Positions 1 through 12,611 are shown, numbered from the stretch's first letter. The stretch: DNA of 64,000 bases from Castanea sativa (GCF_040712315.1 NC_134014.1:42893634-42957633); one strand, 5' to 3'. Made by a program: numbers and translations. Notes: a model not told the origin generated them from the sequence alone.

Positions 1-1685
1 TGATCCACTTGGTTTTTGGCCTTGGGCTTGTGCAGCAGCACTAGCACTACTACTCCCCACTTGATTTGAGCATAAGCATTATATAAATCCACCAAAACAA
101 CCTTTATTCTTTTTGCCATATCAACAACCTTTTGGTTCTCATACAAAGTACCAAAACAGTACTCAAGATACCTCATCTTGTATCGAGGATCAAGAACTAG
201 CCCTACATACAACAAGTGATTCATATTATCAAAGTTCCCCCAATACTTTTCAAATTTGGTCTTCATGTAATCAGTCATTTTTTTCAACAAATAACTATCT
301 TTTTCATACTCCAAATCAATTGTGTCATGAATTGACATGAGCTCCAAAAAGAAAGAATTGCTAGTGACATAATTAGCACCCGAAAACCGCAAGGTTGCAT
401 CATAAAAATTTTTAAGAAATTTCAAAAAGATCCTAATCTTTTCCCAATCCACATCACCCATTCCCCAAGCAACCTCATCTATATCACTTCCATCGTCCTT
501 TTCCTCCTCTCTAATTGTCATAAGATAATTTGGATCTTCTTCCTCCAATCTCTCAAAAGTTTTTTGATACTTCTCAGCCTTCTCCAACATAATATAGGTG
601 TAGTTCCACCTAGTGGGCACATCTAAGCACAACTGACCTTTAAACTCAACTTTCTCCTTCTCTGCACATAACTTAAATGTGTTTTGTCTTTGTGGAGACG
701 ATCTCACATATCGCACAGATTTTCTCACCTTCACTATTGTCTCATCCATTTCAACTAACCCTTCACGAACAATTAAGTTCAAGATATGAGCACTACACCT
801 CACATGCAAGTATTTATGCCCTAAAATTGTTGCCTTCCTATGCTTAGTCTTTTTTTGAATAAAAGAAATCAGCCCCCTATTAGAAGCAGCATTATCAACT
901 GTAATATTTAAAATCTTGTCTATCCCCCAATCAAGTAAACACACCTCAACTGCCTTCCCAAGTGTTTCACCCTTGTGATTTTCCACTAAACAAAAACTAA
1001 GAATTCTCTTGTGTATTTTCCAATCACTATCTATAAAATGGGCAGTAAGACACATGTAGTTCAAATTTTGAACAGATGTCCATGTATCTGTGGTAAGGCA
1101 GACCCGCTGCTCTTTTAGGGCTTCTTTCAACTTTTGTTTCTCATCTAAAAACACCCTAAAGCAAGTTTTGGCAATTGTTGTGCGACTAGGGATTGGATTG
1201 AACCTAGGTTGGGTTTTAGACATAAACCTCTTAAAACCATAACCCTCCACAAACCTAAAAGACAGCTCATCTAGAATAATCATCTCTGCCAATACTATCT
1301 TACATTCCTCAAAATTAAACACCCATGGCACTAGTTTACCACTACTTTCTCATTCTTCTTTAGGTTTGAATGCTAGGGTTGATTGGTTTTTTTTTTCTTT
1401 CCTATAAGGATATTTCAAACATAGTGATTGTATGTGAGTTCTCATGGTTGTAGTGCCATTTTGCTTAGTGTCACAAGCATAGGTTGTGCCACAGTAGTTA
1501 CAAGCTGCCCTAGGTTTATCCCCCCCTTCAATAACAGTGAAATGACCACAAACAAAAGATCTTTTTTTACTAGTATTACCTGCATTTGGTGGGAGTGGGG
1601 GTTTGCCTTTGTCTTTATGCACATTGGTTGTGCCTTGACCCGCTTCAAGGTCTTGACCCTCTGGGATTTCCGTTGTCTTATTCAT
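1..1685 (-). pseudogene. hAT transposase (BED zinc finger, RNase H-like), interrupted and cut by window edge
   Basis: Transposase of the RICESLEEPER/Ac group. The first 111 codons contain a BED zinc finger (CNYC ... THIQSLC spacing) and end at a TGA (1350-1352). The same frame then runs open for about 425 codons with the conserved blocks TDTWTS, DNAASNRG, CSAHILNLIV and PTRWNYTY of the RNase H-like catalytic core, then the DUF4413-like region ending DPRYKM. The TGA sits where family members usually have a glycine codon, so one G-to-T change explains it. Near position 65-75 a frameshift moves the Ser/Ala/Gln-rich linker (SSSASAAAQAQ) into another frame. The C-terminal dimerisation domain lies outside the window. 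As read, it cannot make a full protein. Confidence 0.88.
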
Positions 1686-3789
1686 CTACAATAAAAAATA
1701 AAACACAATAAGTCAGCAACTATAAAAAGTAAAAATTAAAAATTAAACCCCAATAACAATAAAACAATAACACAATAAAAGTCAGCAACCAAAAAAAAAA
1801 AAAAGAAGGAAAAGGACTCTAGTATACAGCAACAAGCTGACAATAAACACGTCAATAAGATAATAATAAACACATCAACGTCAAAGCAATAATAAACAAA
1901 TACCCCAACATCTCAGTCAACTATTAACAAATGCACCAACATCACAGTTATGCACATGGGGTAATTGATTTCAAATCTGTAACATCAATTAGAAAATAAC
2001 AACTCAACATCACAGTCACGGATTCACAGCATGTCAACAACAATAAACAAAAATATATCAACAATAAATAAATAAAAAAGCAGTTAACTTTATAAAAAAA
2101 AAATAATAATAATAATAATAAAAAAGACAATCAGCTAACTTTAATTATAAACTAAAGTTAGGGTTTTGAAAAAATCGATAACCCATGTGTTAAAGTTAGC
2201 TCACACTCTGGGTAATGTCTCACAGTTGTATTCCATTAGTAATAGATCATGTACTAATTGAGAAACTTGATCTTTTATTATCAATTTTCATATTAACTGA
2301 TTAATCAATTAATTTATCTAAAATATTTAGAGGAAAAAAGGACTTGTAAACTGGCTTGATGAGTATTGACATATTAGAGGTTCTATTTAAATTTGTCATA
2401 ATATGATGTTAAAGACATTATTTTTAAATAATTTTGAAAGTATAAAGACTAAAGAGATGTCAAACATTCAAAAGTAAATACACCCAAAAATATTTTCTAA
2501 AAACAATTTTTAGAGATCGTAAAATCTAAAAATTAAAAAAAAATGATCGAGAAAATACTTTTAAATAATAAATTAGGGTTAAATTTTGGGAATGTTTGAA
2601 TTGTACACCATAAAATTTCAAAATATAGATTTTACCATTTGAAATTATATTCTGTTTGCATTAATAATTATTATCATTCATGTTTTTAATAAATTATCAC
2701 ATAATCTTACCATATAATTTTGTTAGTTGACATGCATGTTTAGTTTGTCAAATAAAATAATCACACGCAATATGCGGTTTCATTTCTGTAGCTTAAATAA
2801 TTTTAAATAATTAAAATAAATTTTTTTATAAAAATATTACAACAATGAGTTTTTGATGACAACCAATTTTAGGACACTTTGATAAAAATAAAAATAAAAA
2901 ACCAATTTTTGGACACAAGAAAGCTACAAAACGCAACGTTTCAACCTCCACCAAATATTCCTTTATTTTTTTCCAAAGCCCCAACAAAAACTACATTGAG
3001 ATTTGGGAATCCCAAAACACAAGTTAGATCGATTCGATCGAACCAAATATGGAGAACCTATGGCTCACCGTGAGATGGAGGCTGAATGGAGGCGGTCTGT
3101 TTCGAAGGCTGAATGGAGGCTGAATGGAGGCGGTCTGTGGGTGTGGAGGCGGTCTAATGGGAACGACGGCGTTTAAGTGAGGAGCGGTGGTCCGTGAACA
3201 TCGCTGCGAGTCAACCCGAGTCGAGTCGAGTCTTTCTTGTACTCGCCCTTTTAGCCGGTCGAGTCATGGCTTGATCGAGAGTGAGAGTCGGTCACTGTGT
3301 GATTCTTTTTTAGTCTTTGTCAGTGCGTGAGTGAGTGTCAGTCAGTGAGAGAGAGAGAGAGAGAAAAGGGAAAGGAGCAGGGTAGTTTTGGAGATGGAGA
3401 GCGGCGGCTGAAGTCTGAAGAGAAGAGAGAGTGGAAAGTCTGAGGTGAAAAATGTGGGGTATGTAGGGTAGGGTTTCCAACTTTAGATTTTATAGTGTAA
3501 TTAGTTTTAGTTTAATTAGAATCATTAAATATTTACTTAGTTTAATTATAGGTAATTAATTTAATGGGTTTTATTTTAATTATAGGCCATTATGCCGGAT
3601 CACTTATCAAACAAACAAACAAAAAAAAACAAGGCCGGATCAGTCAAGACTCAAGGCCCACAGCATTATCACTTAAAATTTTGAATCACCATTGGCCCAA
3701 TTGTGAATAAAATTGGGCCAAAGTATGCCACTTATTAAATATATATTATATTATATATTTAATATAATAATATATAATAATGTTTCAAT
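1686..3789. other. hAT untranslated 5' region
   Basis: Upstream part of the hAT element between transposase start and subterminal repeats. It is AT-rich, with homopolymers near 1790 and 2090-2120, except for a G+C-richer patch at about 3060-3440 that holds short direct repeats of a GAATGGAGGCGGTCTG-like unit (3080-3155) and a GA run at 3346-3365. That patch may be the promoter/leader of the transposase. No other gene is supported. Confidence 0.5.
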
Positions 3790-3969
3790 TCGGTTCAGTT
3801 CAGTCGGTTCGGTGTATAATAATTTGACACCGACAACCGAACCGAAATATTCGATTTTTTATAATATAAAACCGAAACTGAAACCGAACCGAACTGAACC
3901 GAAATTTTTGCCTCGGTTCGGTCGATTTCAATCGGTTTTTTCGGTTCCACAGTTTTTTGCACATTTCTA
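3790..3969. repeat. hAT subterminal repeats and terminal end
   Basis: Clustered CGGTTCGG, CCGAACCG and AACCGAA motifs occur in both orientations over about 170 bp and end in the putative terminus TAGAAATGTGCAAAA (minus strand). In the hAT family such motif clusters bind transposase. The short ORF that runs through here is Copia coding sequence fused to transposon end, not a protein. Confidence 0.65.
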
Positions 3970-6806
3970 TCATAGTCAATGCCATACTCCTGAGTAAAGC
4001 CCTTGGCAATGAGGCGAGCCTTGTATCGTTCAACAGATCCATCAGCCTTGGTCTTGATCTTGTAAACCCACCTATACCCTACTACAGACTGACCAGGAGG
4101 CCAATCAACCATATCCCAAGTGTGATTCTTATGAAGGGCATCTAGTTCTTCATTCATAGCTTGCTGCCAAAAAGGGTCAATATGGGTCTCACGATAGGTG
4201 TAAGGTTCATAGAGGGTGGCAAGAGCAAAAGAGCAGTGATAATCAATGAGATAAGGGGGAGGAATGCTTACGCAAGTGGAACGACGAAGTTCAGGACCAA
4301 CAAGAGACTTGGGAGAGGGTGGTGCCACAGGATCCAAGACAGGCGGGTCATATGTCGAGTACAGAACTGGAGATGAATCGTTTGGAGAGGCAGCTAATGT
4401 CGAAGAATCCTCCATAAGTTCAGGATAGCGAGGAAGGAAAAGATCAATAAAAATGGGAGACTCTGAGAAAGAGGACGCAGGAAACTGTTGAAGACTCTTG
4501 AAAGGACGATGTTCCCAAAACTCAACATGACGGGAGACACGAAGGCGATGAGAAATGGGATCATAGCAGTGAAACCCCTTTTGAGATACACCATAACCAA
4601 GGAAACAACAGAGACGAGCACAAAACTGGAGCTTTGTTCGTTCATGAGGAGGAAGAGAGATAAAGCAAGCACAACCAAAAACCTGAAGAGAGGAGTAGTC
4701 AGGGGTTTGACCATAGAAAAGCTCGAATGGTGATTTGTTGTGTGTAGTTGATGAAGGAATGCGATTAAGTGTGTACACAGCAGTGAGTGCTGCCTCACCC
4801 CAAAAGCACTCAAGAAGAGAGGCAGAAATGAGAAGAGTGCAAACAACATCAAGAATGTGACGATATTTTCATTCTGCACAACCATTTTGTTGAGAGGTGT
4901 AAGGACAAGAACGCTGAGGAAGGGTACCATGACTGTCTAAAAAGGATAGAAAAGATTTCTCATTATATTCTTGAGCATTATCAGATCGAAAGACTTTGAC
5001 AGTGCGATTAAATTGTGTTTCAATCATTTTATGATATGTTTGGTAAATAGACACAAGTTCAAACTTATGGTGAAGCAGATAAATCCAAGTGTATTAAGAA
5101 AAATCATCCACAAATATGACAAAATATCTAGATCCCCCCTCAGTGAGAACCGGTGTAAGACCCCAAATATCAGAATGTATAAGATCAAAAGGTGTAGAAG
5201 AAAAGGAGTCACTATTATTAAAGGGCAATTTTGTTTGTTTGCCAAAATGACAGGAAATGCAATCAAATTTTTGAAACTGAATTGAACCTAAATGACCTTA
5301 AGAAGCTAACAACTGAAGACAAGATAAGGATGGATGACCAAGACGAGCATGCCAAAGATCAGGTGAGGGGGTGGAAGTGGTAGCAGCTGCAGAAACAATT
5401 TGTGAAGGAATCTTCAAGTCATGAACCTTAAACATGCGACTAACCTTACGGCCTGTCCCGAGCACTTGACCTGTTCGAGGATCCTGCACATCCACACCAT
5501 GATTAATAAATGGAAGATTTATGCCTAATTCACAAAGTTGACCAACAGAAAGCAAATTGAGGGATAACTTTGGGATATGAAAAGTGTCACTAAGTGATAA
5601 ACAAGGAGAAGAGATTGTTCCTTTATGACTAATATGCATAGGAGTTCCATTAGCAGTGTAAATGGTGATGGGGTGTTCTAAGGGTACCTTATCAGAAAAT
5701 TGGGATTCATTAGGAGTCATATTGTTACAATATGCAGTATAAAAAAACCAAGGTTGTTTACCTGAGGTGACAAAAAAGTCAGTGAAAGTTCGGGATAAAA
5801 CCTGTTGAACTACTGCCTCAATATCAGCCATAGTAAGTGAGGAAGCCAAAGATGGACCTATAGGAACCGATAGATCTGAAGGACATACAGCAGCTGCCCA
5901 AGAAAGAGAAGCTTTATTCTACTCTTGCACAAATTTATGTAGTTTGCGACAAACTGAGATGTCATGGCCTTTGGCATGGCAAAACTCGCAGCAAGTACCT
6001 TTGGAAGACTAAGAGGTGGAACACCCAAAGTTTATTCGTGGAGGAGCAGTGAAAGCAGCAATGAGAGGCTGTGGAGATGGTGTAGCCAATACATAATCAG
6101 ATGATGACATGTGATGAGTAAGCAGATGGTTCTCCTTAGAAATGAGCTCCTTGACTATAGCATCAAGAGAAGAAGTAGGAGACTGGTTAAGCAAAGAAGC
6201 CCTAGTAGGCTCAAAATCCTCATGTAAACTCATCTTGAAGTGCATAAATTTACGACAATCCCAATATTTGACAAAGAGCTCAATGTCCTTAGAACACACT
6301 AGTGGAGGATCTGTAGCAGAGAGTTGTTCCCACACAGTAGAAGTCTGGGAATAAAAATTAGAAATAGACTGACCTGTCTCTTGGCGCATTTGATAAAGTT
6401 TTGATTCAATGTGGAACTCCAGGCTTGAATTATTAGTGCAATTATAGCGATTAGCCAGAAATTTCCAAGCAGCCTTAGTAATCTCAAGACGAGGAAGAAG
6501 ATTGTGAATGGAGGCAATAGAGGTATTGATAAACCAAGACAAGATCTTACTTTGAATACTCTCCCATTCCTCTAGGTGTTCTTCATAATCATCCACTGTA
6601 ATAGCAGTCTTTGAGGCATCTTTAGCAGCTGTGACTTTGGACGTAGGTTTTGGTACTGGCTTAGGAATTGAACCAATCACATATCTCCACAATTTATGAC
6701 CCTTGTGAAAGATAGTCATATTCTGAGACCATGCACGATAGGTAGTAGGACCATCCAACATAATGGTGATAGGACATATGATATCTCATTCGTTTTGTTG
6801 AGCCAT
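3970..6806 (-). pseudogene. Copia gag-pol polyprotein, closed by nonsense codons
   Basis: The start is ATG 6806-6804 (MAQQNE), with an in-frame TGA six codons later. Gag (gag_pre/UBN2 type, DGPTTYRAWSQNM) runs to about 6009. A CCHC zinc knuckle (CEFCHAKGHDISVC) lies near 5950-5990. Protease and GAG-pre-integrase follow (WHARLGHPS near 5340), then the integrase core (IHSDIWG, VFRSDNAQEY) and the start of RT (HKNHTWDMVDWPPG, YKARLIAKGFTQEYGIDYD). All parts stay in one reading frame over 2.8 kb, interrupted only by stop codons near 6786, 6009, 5930, 5298, 5095 and 4869. Several fit CGA-to-TGA, CAA-to-TAA or TGG-to-TAG changes. No frameshift was found. Confidence 0.9.
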
Positions 6807-7334
6807 AATGAAGAAAATGACCAAAAAGAGGGATTTAGGGACCTCAAACGAAGAAACGGAGCCCAGAAACAGAATCTATGCGAAAAACTAAGCAAGATAG
6901 GCCCCTTCAAAAAAATTTGACCTCGGTCAACGACGACAACAGTTACGGTCAAAGTCAACGGCGGCGGCGGTCAACGGATGCTAACGTCACTAGGGCTGAC
7001 GTGTGTTGACATGGCGAAGTGGCAGGGAAAGGCGCGTGAGATTGGGCGGTGGCGCGTGGGCCCGTGTTACTACAAGACCGAACCTTCTGGTGGTGCATGG
7101 GAGCGCGTGCAGTGCTGGATGGAGTTGATTCGGGTTGCATTTTTCTTGGAATTGTGCGATCTATCAATCTGTGCTCTCAATTTGGCAAGGTGATGGATAG
7201 AAAGATTGGATCCGAGAGTTTTTGGTGTTGTGGGTCTGACGGCAGTGACTTGCTTCTGACAGTGGGCACTGGACGAAGGTAAAGGCAACAAAAAGACGCC
7301 GGAGAAGACCACAGGTGCCAGAAAGTCAGAGCAT

Positions 7335-7348
7335 TGGCTCTAATACCA
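7335..7348 (-). other. Primer-binding site, initiator tRNA-Met
   Basis: Minus-strand TGGTATTAGAGCCA immediately follows the LTR end. It matches the usual TGGTATCAGAGC complement of plant initiator tRNA-Met with one C-to-T change. Confidence 0.85.
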
Positions 7349-7533
7349 TGTTAAGAAGATAAAGTAAGAGAGAAAGATTGAAAAGTCTTTATATTCTATG
7401 TAAATAATAATGTATAATAGAGAGCCTTATATAGGCTAGGTATGTGTGCAGTACAAGTAATATGAGTAAACAACAAGTGTTGTATACTGGGCTAAGCCCA
7501 ATAGACTAATCTAATCTAAGCAATACACTAACA
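7349..7533 (-). repeat. Copia 5' LTR with TATA box
   Basis: The LTR is 185 bp, minus-strand ends TGTTAGTGTA...TTCTTAACA, beginning TG and ending CA. A TATA-like GCCTATATAAGG (7425-7436) would drive transcription towards gag. The LTR end abuts the primer-binding site directly. Confidence 0.85.
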
Positions 7534-7586
7534 AATATAACCAAATTCTGGAACTCTTTGTTTCTTCGCCCTCGCCCAAATTCCCA

Positions 7587-8452
7587 ATGGAAGAAGTATT
7601 TGACACCGCAGAAGAAATGGTAACCACTAACCACCCACCCCACCGGCCACTTTTCTCTCTCTGCCAATCACTTGCTTTTCTGCACGCTTTACTCAAAAAA
7701 GAAATGTTCTTTTGCTTTGACCCACGTTTCATAACTCGCCTCAACTAAAGTAGTAATAACTGCACCACTTTTATTATTCATCCCAAAAAAAAAAAGCAAC
7801 ACTTTTATTAGGCATCTCTGCTCCCAATTGGCTAAAAAAAGTAAAAATCCTCTTACATGAATTGATTATAAATGAGCAAGTTGGTGTTTTGGTTTGTCTA
7901 AGTCTAACATTATAATTATATATACAAAAGAAGAAAAAAAAAAAAAAGGTTTGAAGATACAACATTTGCATTGTTGGAGAGAAAATGAGGCATTGGCCCA
8001 TTATTGAAATTTTAGTTGAGAGACAAAATTTCTTTAAAAAAAAGTGACTGGGCTTTCACCTTGCACTGGTGGCAATACTTTGTTCAAGTGTGGAAATATT
8101 AGAAAAATTTGATTAACAAGTGGTTTGTGTCTTATTCTTGGTGAAGTCCTTGAAAAAGACCTAGTGTTATGTTTGCTGCAATGTGTTCACACTATATGTA
8201 TGTGCCTACATAAATTTTTTAATGTTTTTTTTTTCTTTCTGATAATATGAATTTGAATAGGTCCTTATTGAAATGATGAAGTTGGCTCAAAAGCAAGGAA
8301 TGAAGGGTAACTAAAGGAGACTGGAAAGAATTCTTAAAAGTTCACGATAAAAAGCTTGGGGCTAGCTTGAGTGATGAGTGATCCTACAAGGAGGTCAAAT
8401 GATGTATTGGTTTCTTTTCTGAAGACTTTTGTAAAAGAGGAAGGATTTCAAG
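7587..8452 (+). pseudogene. 5' fragment of a small RNA degrading nuclease (SDN)-like gene
   Basis: Exon 1 (7587-7619) encodes MEEVFDTAEEM and ends at a GTAACC donor. After a 641-bp intron with a T-rich tract and a TAG acceptor, exon 2 (8261-8452) encodes VLIEMMKLAQKQGMKG, then KGDWKEFLKVHDKKLGASLSD and, after another shift, DPTRRSNDVLVSFLKTFVKEE, ending at AAG/GTAATT. This resembles my recollection of the N-terminus of plant SDN 3'-5' exonucleases, which degrade microRNAs. Exon 2 carries a 1-nt insertion near 8313 and a 7-bp GAGTGAT duplication near 8360. The exonuclease domain is absent downstream. The Copia LTR ends 53 bp before the ATG. Family assignment is by recall and needs a search. 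Confidence 0.55.
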
Positions 8453-10203
8453 GTAATTCACCTTGGTTTCTTGTCCAAAGTGAGTCCCATTACCACAAGA
8501 ACAACCCATATGCCAGCGAGTGTGTCATCTAGTTCCTCATTTTCCAATGGTTAAAGTCTTTAGGATTTAAAGGTCTCCTGCATATTTGATTCCAATTGTG
8601 TTTCTTTCCCTTTACACTTTAAAAATAATAATAAATAATCTCCTCTCAAAAGCCGAAAACCATAAAATCAGGGGATTATAAAATCTCAATATGCCTCTGA
8701 TTTAAGAGTTGGGGTTGTGCTACCAAGAAATTTGTAATCATACAGCTTGAGTTGTGAACCGAAAAATTAAAAAGATATCTTAGTCAATTTGAGATGATTA
8801 ACCACCTGAACTTGAGAGGGATAATAGACTTTCAGTTTTAGATTAATTTTATGTTTAATTATCTTTAATGCATTCAACATACAATAATAGCTAAGATAAG
8901 ATAACCTCATTAACAAATCCTAAAACATAGGGACTAATTCTATTCTAAAATATAGGAATTAAATTGGATACAAGTAAATAACCATACTAATCTATCTAGG
9001 AAACCTTTTTCTATCACTAAACTAAATTCAAATAATCTATCCAACACCTGGGTCATAACAACTTGCATTAGGGAAAATAATTGGGAATCATCCATATGAA
9101 AATATAGTCAAACCAAAAAATTGTATCACATAATTTTCCAATTTCAAAGAATTTTAATAAGGGTATAATTTATCTATCTAGCATGCAACTGCATTATGAA
9201 TAATTTACTATTTAAAATGGGTATAATTTACCAACATCACTGAGATATAGTAAAATTAGATTTGTTATACTTGATTTTAAGAAATAATACTCCATCTCCT
9301 AAATGATCAAAATAATTGACACTTTGCCTCCTTTCCCACCTCCCAAGTGATCAAAACAATTCACATTTTACTCCAAAAATAATTCGAAAAAGTGCGGTTG
9401 GGGGGAAGCAAAATCTTAAAGTATTTTGATCATTTGGTGGCAAAGAGTCATTTCTTGAAAATCATGTATAGCAAATGTAATTTAGCCTTACCTCGATGGT
9501 GTCAGTCTAATTTACACAATTTATATCTTAAGATATTTCAATCGATTAGTGCATCAATTTATAGCAAGATTTTTTGAGGTGTTTCTGCAAATTGCTTGCT
9601 TATCTTGGTATTTGACGGCATCCCTTTCAATTTACAAACAAATCAATGAAGAAGCCTTGTTTGTCCACAATGAGATCAATTCTTAGTGACTTTTTGGTCG
9701 AAAAATGAGGAAATAGAGCAAATGAATCTAGCAGATGTCAGCAAATGGGTTGTCCTCGTCAAAATGGAACGCAACTAGCCAAGCTTTCAAGTGGTGTAAA
9801 ACAAAAGGTAAAGAGCCATGGTATTCAATACAAATCATACTATAGTGTTAGCATAATCTTACTTAGAGAGAGAGAGAGTTGCATTAAATAAGAGACATGG
9901 AAAGTAATTAAAGAGCCATGGCATTTAATATGACAAATTTTATAGCCGTCAATGGTTTAAAGAATGTGTAACATTTGAAAAGTTACATTGAGTCTAACTT
10001 GAACTCTCCCTTGTTCTAGGGGGTTTTTGGATTTTTTTTTTTTTCAAAGTGAAATAAAAATTGTCCATTTAAATATTATGATTTCGAGCAAAATAAATCT
10101 AAAGCCTAGATTTTAGCAACTCATTTAAAATTTAATTATGGTGAAATTTAACAATGATTAAACTAAACTAGAGTTAATGAGTTGGCAAAATCTAAACCCT
10201 GAA
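8453..10203. other. Intergenic DNA between the SDN fragment and PTEN2
   Basis: AT-rich sequence without a supportable gene. It contains a foldback MITE (described separately) and short direct copies of an AAAGAGCCATGGNATT string near 9810 and 9908. The segment at 8460-8560 could be further decayed gene sequence but no family was recognised. Confidence 0.5.
9215..9535. mobile_element. Foldback MITE, possibly Mutator-like
   Basis: A left arm (about 9220-9335, GTATAATTTACC...ATGATCAAAATA) is imperfectly repeated in inverse orientation on the right (about 9400-9530). Both arms share GATTTT.AAGAAAT and AATGATCAAAATA. Long imperfect arms starting near GGTATAATTTACC recall plant Mutator-derived miniatures. 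No clear target duplication was found. Confidence 0.45.
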
Positions 10204-10209
10204 TTTATT
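10204..10209 (-). terminator. Candidate PTEN2 polyadenylation signal
   Basis: Minus-strand AATAAA about 300 bp after the PTEN2 stop codon, a plausible 3'UTR length. No transcript evidence is available. Confidence 0.3.
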
Positions 10210-10511
10210 CCACTTTAAGCCATAGTCTTAAGATAGATCCTCTCCATTCCACTCGAATTTGAGAGGCTCCAAAATCCAAATCCCAAGGAGGGTAGGGTGA
10301 AGTGAGGTTGCTATCTACCCTCTTGCACCACTGTAGTGGGCAATGTGGCAAACTCATTAAAAGTGTGTTTGGAATGAACAAAAATACGGAAAGTAATGAA
10401 TTCAATCAATACCCGACGTTCCTGATATTCACCAACTCATTTGTTTAAAATGGTTTATATACACGTGCTTTAAGAAATGTTACAATCAGCAGTGTGAAAT
10501 TCCATACTGCT

Positions 10512-12504
10512 TCAATCACTTTCAAAATCTTCGTCGTCCCCAAAAGTAAATACTGAAGCATCAGCAGCCATTGCCTTGAAATCACTTGCCCCTGATGAGT
10601 CGAGGTTAGGAGTCTTAAGGCCTGAGGCAGGTTTCCCAGTTCCATCACTAGTTATTTCTTTGTAAGTATTACCTTGTGTGGGTTCCTGAGACCCAAGGGA
10701 CAGCTGATCGGTTTTATGTGTCAAATTTCCAATTTTCTCTGCTGTAGTGTTGGAAGCATGACTATTTGCAGCAGATTTGGCTCCAGAAGTAGCTTGAGCT
10801 TCACTGCTTTTGGAAGCGGAAGTCTCCTCTCCTTCACTATCTGAGAATACATTGTCATTGTCTTCACTCCTAGTGACCTTACTTCGGTTGGATTTAGCTG
10901 TAACCCCAGCATTTGAAGTACCATCAGATTGCTTGCTGGTGGAATCAGCTTCAGACCTTGTTGGTAAAGTACCATTGTAGTCTACCATCACAACTTCAAC
11001 CTGAAATCCTGGAGAGGGCAGTTTTCTCTGGAAAGCATATTCAGCAGTTCATTAAAGACATACCAAGAAGGGAAAAAGAATAACAGATAATCAGAGAACA
11101 GAGAAAAGATTTATCTTAACAGTATAAAGATATATCAGGAAAAGACTGCGTCATTTACCTTATCGAAACCATCAAGATCAGAGGTGTTCAAAGTTTTTCT
11201 GTTTTCTGTCATCGTTGTATTTAACCAACTGAAAGTAAAATTTCCACAAAAAAAAAAAAAAAAAAAAGGAAGAAGAAGAAGAAGAAAGAAAAAGAAGCAT
11301 GTTATTAGAGTATTCCTACGGAAAAAGAATTCTCTTCGGATATGACACTGTTTTTTTATTGATAAAATATAGGTTCTTAAGATGATGCATGGCAGGAATA
11401 AGAAAAATCCAGGGCCTTCAATGCTCGGCAATCATTCTTGGACTGAATGACACCTAATCCATCCATTAAACACAATGGATGAGGTGAGGTCACAAGTTAT
11501 GGGTGTGGTGTGGTGCAGTGGATATCTTATGCGCATGGAGCGGGAGCACACAAGATACGGTGTGTACTTTGTCTGCCTATTTAAAAAAAAAACAAAAAAA
11601 GGTGTTATAGTTTTCAGCGATTGTCATTTTATAAATGAGTTAATTGGACAGAAGGCACCACTGGCCGAAGGTTCAACCCATTAAAGATAGGAATCCTTAA
11701 GGTTAGGGAATCTTCTATGTTTGGCCAGAGAGGAAGCTAAACAAAAAATGAGAACAGATGGATACATCATTCAGTATAAAAATACTAGTTCAAAATTCAG
11801 AAGAAAGTGAGTTTGTAGTCATATCAAACTATCAGAAACAATTGTGAAAGAAAGTCATAAGTTCACAAACCAATAGAAATCTCCTTGGCGGTCATGAAAA
11901 TGGATTTTGAAGTCGCCCACCAACTCCGTTAGACCATGCTCTCTCGGCAGAGCAAAGACCACAATCCCTTTCTTTGGTGCACTAATCCAGAAATCCTCTG
12001 GCTACAGAAATGATTGGTGGCTCATATCAGAAATTTAAATAATGTAACATCATGGAGATCATACGAAATTAAAATAGCTAGCATATATATTAAAACACAA
12101 CCATATTCAACAAATATTCACCATTAGATCCTTTGTTTTTGGATGCTTTCTCGTTGAGAACAGAATTCCTGCAGATAAAGTAAAACTTCTATGTTAATGC
12201 CTCCTAGACAAAAGAATGACAAGTAACATGAGAACTTCAGTAACAAATGCAAACTTGGGAAAACGTAAGGCATGAAATAGCATGCATCACAATAGATTGT
12301 ACGAAAAATCATACAGATGTACCATATGTTTAGGCTTTCAGAATAACAACAACAGATGCATATAGACAGCCTTTAAAAGCATTTGAGAACACACAAAAAC
12401 ACAGGTAACACAATGAATTATTCTCAAAATCTTTTAGGATTTAGGAAATGCAAGGCACTTCTAAGGAGTTATCCCTAATTTCTTCTCCTTTTTAACTCTT
12501 AAGA

Positions 12505-12541
<37 letters not shown>

Positions 12542-12611
12542 GACAGTTCCTCTCCATACAACTTGTGATCATGATCGAACTTGTTTAAGAAATGACAAAG
12601 GTACAAAGTAA

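Larger units (their letters stand above)
1..3969 (-). mobile_element. hAT (Ac-like) DNA transposon, 5' part, nested in a Copia element
   Basis: The transposase lies on the minus strand, so the element's 5' end is on the right. On the minus strand the Copia reverse-transcriptase reading frame stops abruptly after a GACTATGA string, and TAGAAATGTGCAAAAAAC follows, a typical hAT end of the TAG(A/G)NNTGTGCAAA type. The last 180 bp hold many CGGTTCGG/CCGAACCG motifs in both orientations, as expected for hAT subterminal transposase-binding repeats. The other end lies left of the window, so neither the full terminal inverted repeat nor the 8-bp target duplication can be confirmed. The element is at least 3.97 kb, the size of an autonomous copy. 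Confidence 0.8.
3970..7533 (-). mobile_element. Ty1/copia LTR retrotransposon, 5' two thirds, split by the hAT insertion
   Basis: On the minus strand the order is 5' LTR (7349-7533), tRNA-iMet primer-binding site, gag, zinc knuckle, protease, integrase and the start of reverse transcriptase, where the hAT element cuts in. The gag-protease-integrase-RT order marks Ty1/copia. The 3' portion and 3' LTR should lie beyond the hAT element, left of the window. The base string outside the LTR (AATAT after 7533) is the candidate target duplication but cannot be matched here. Confidence 0.9.

Noticed and set aside
3795..4042. C-terminal tail of the 327-residue ORF as a novel protein
   Set aside because: Copia coding sequence reads into the hAT terminus; the last 60 residues are transposon end sequence.
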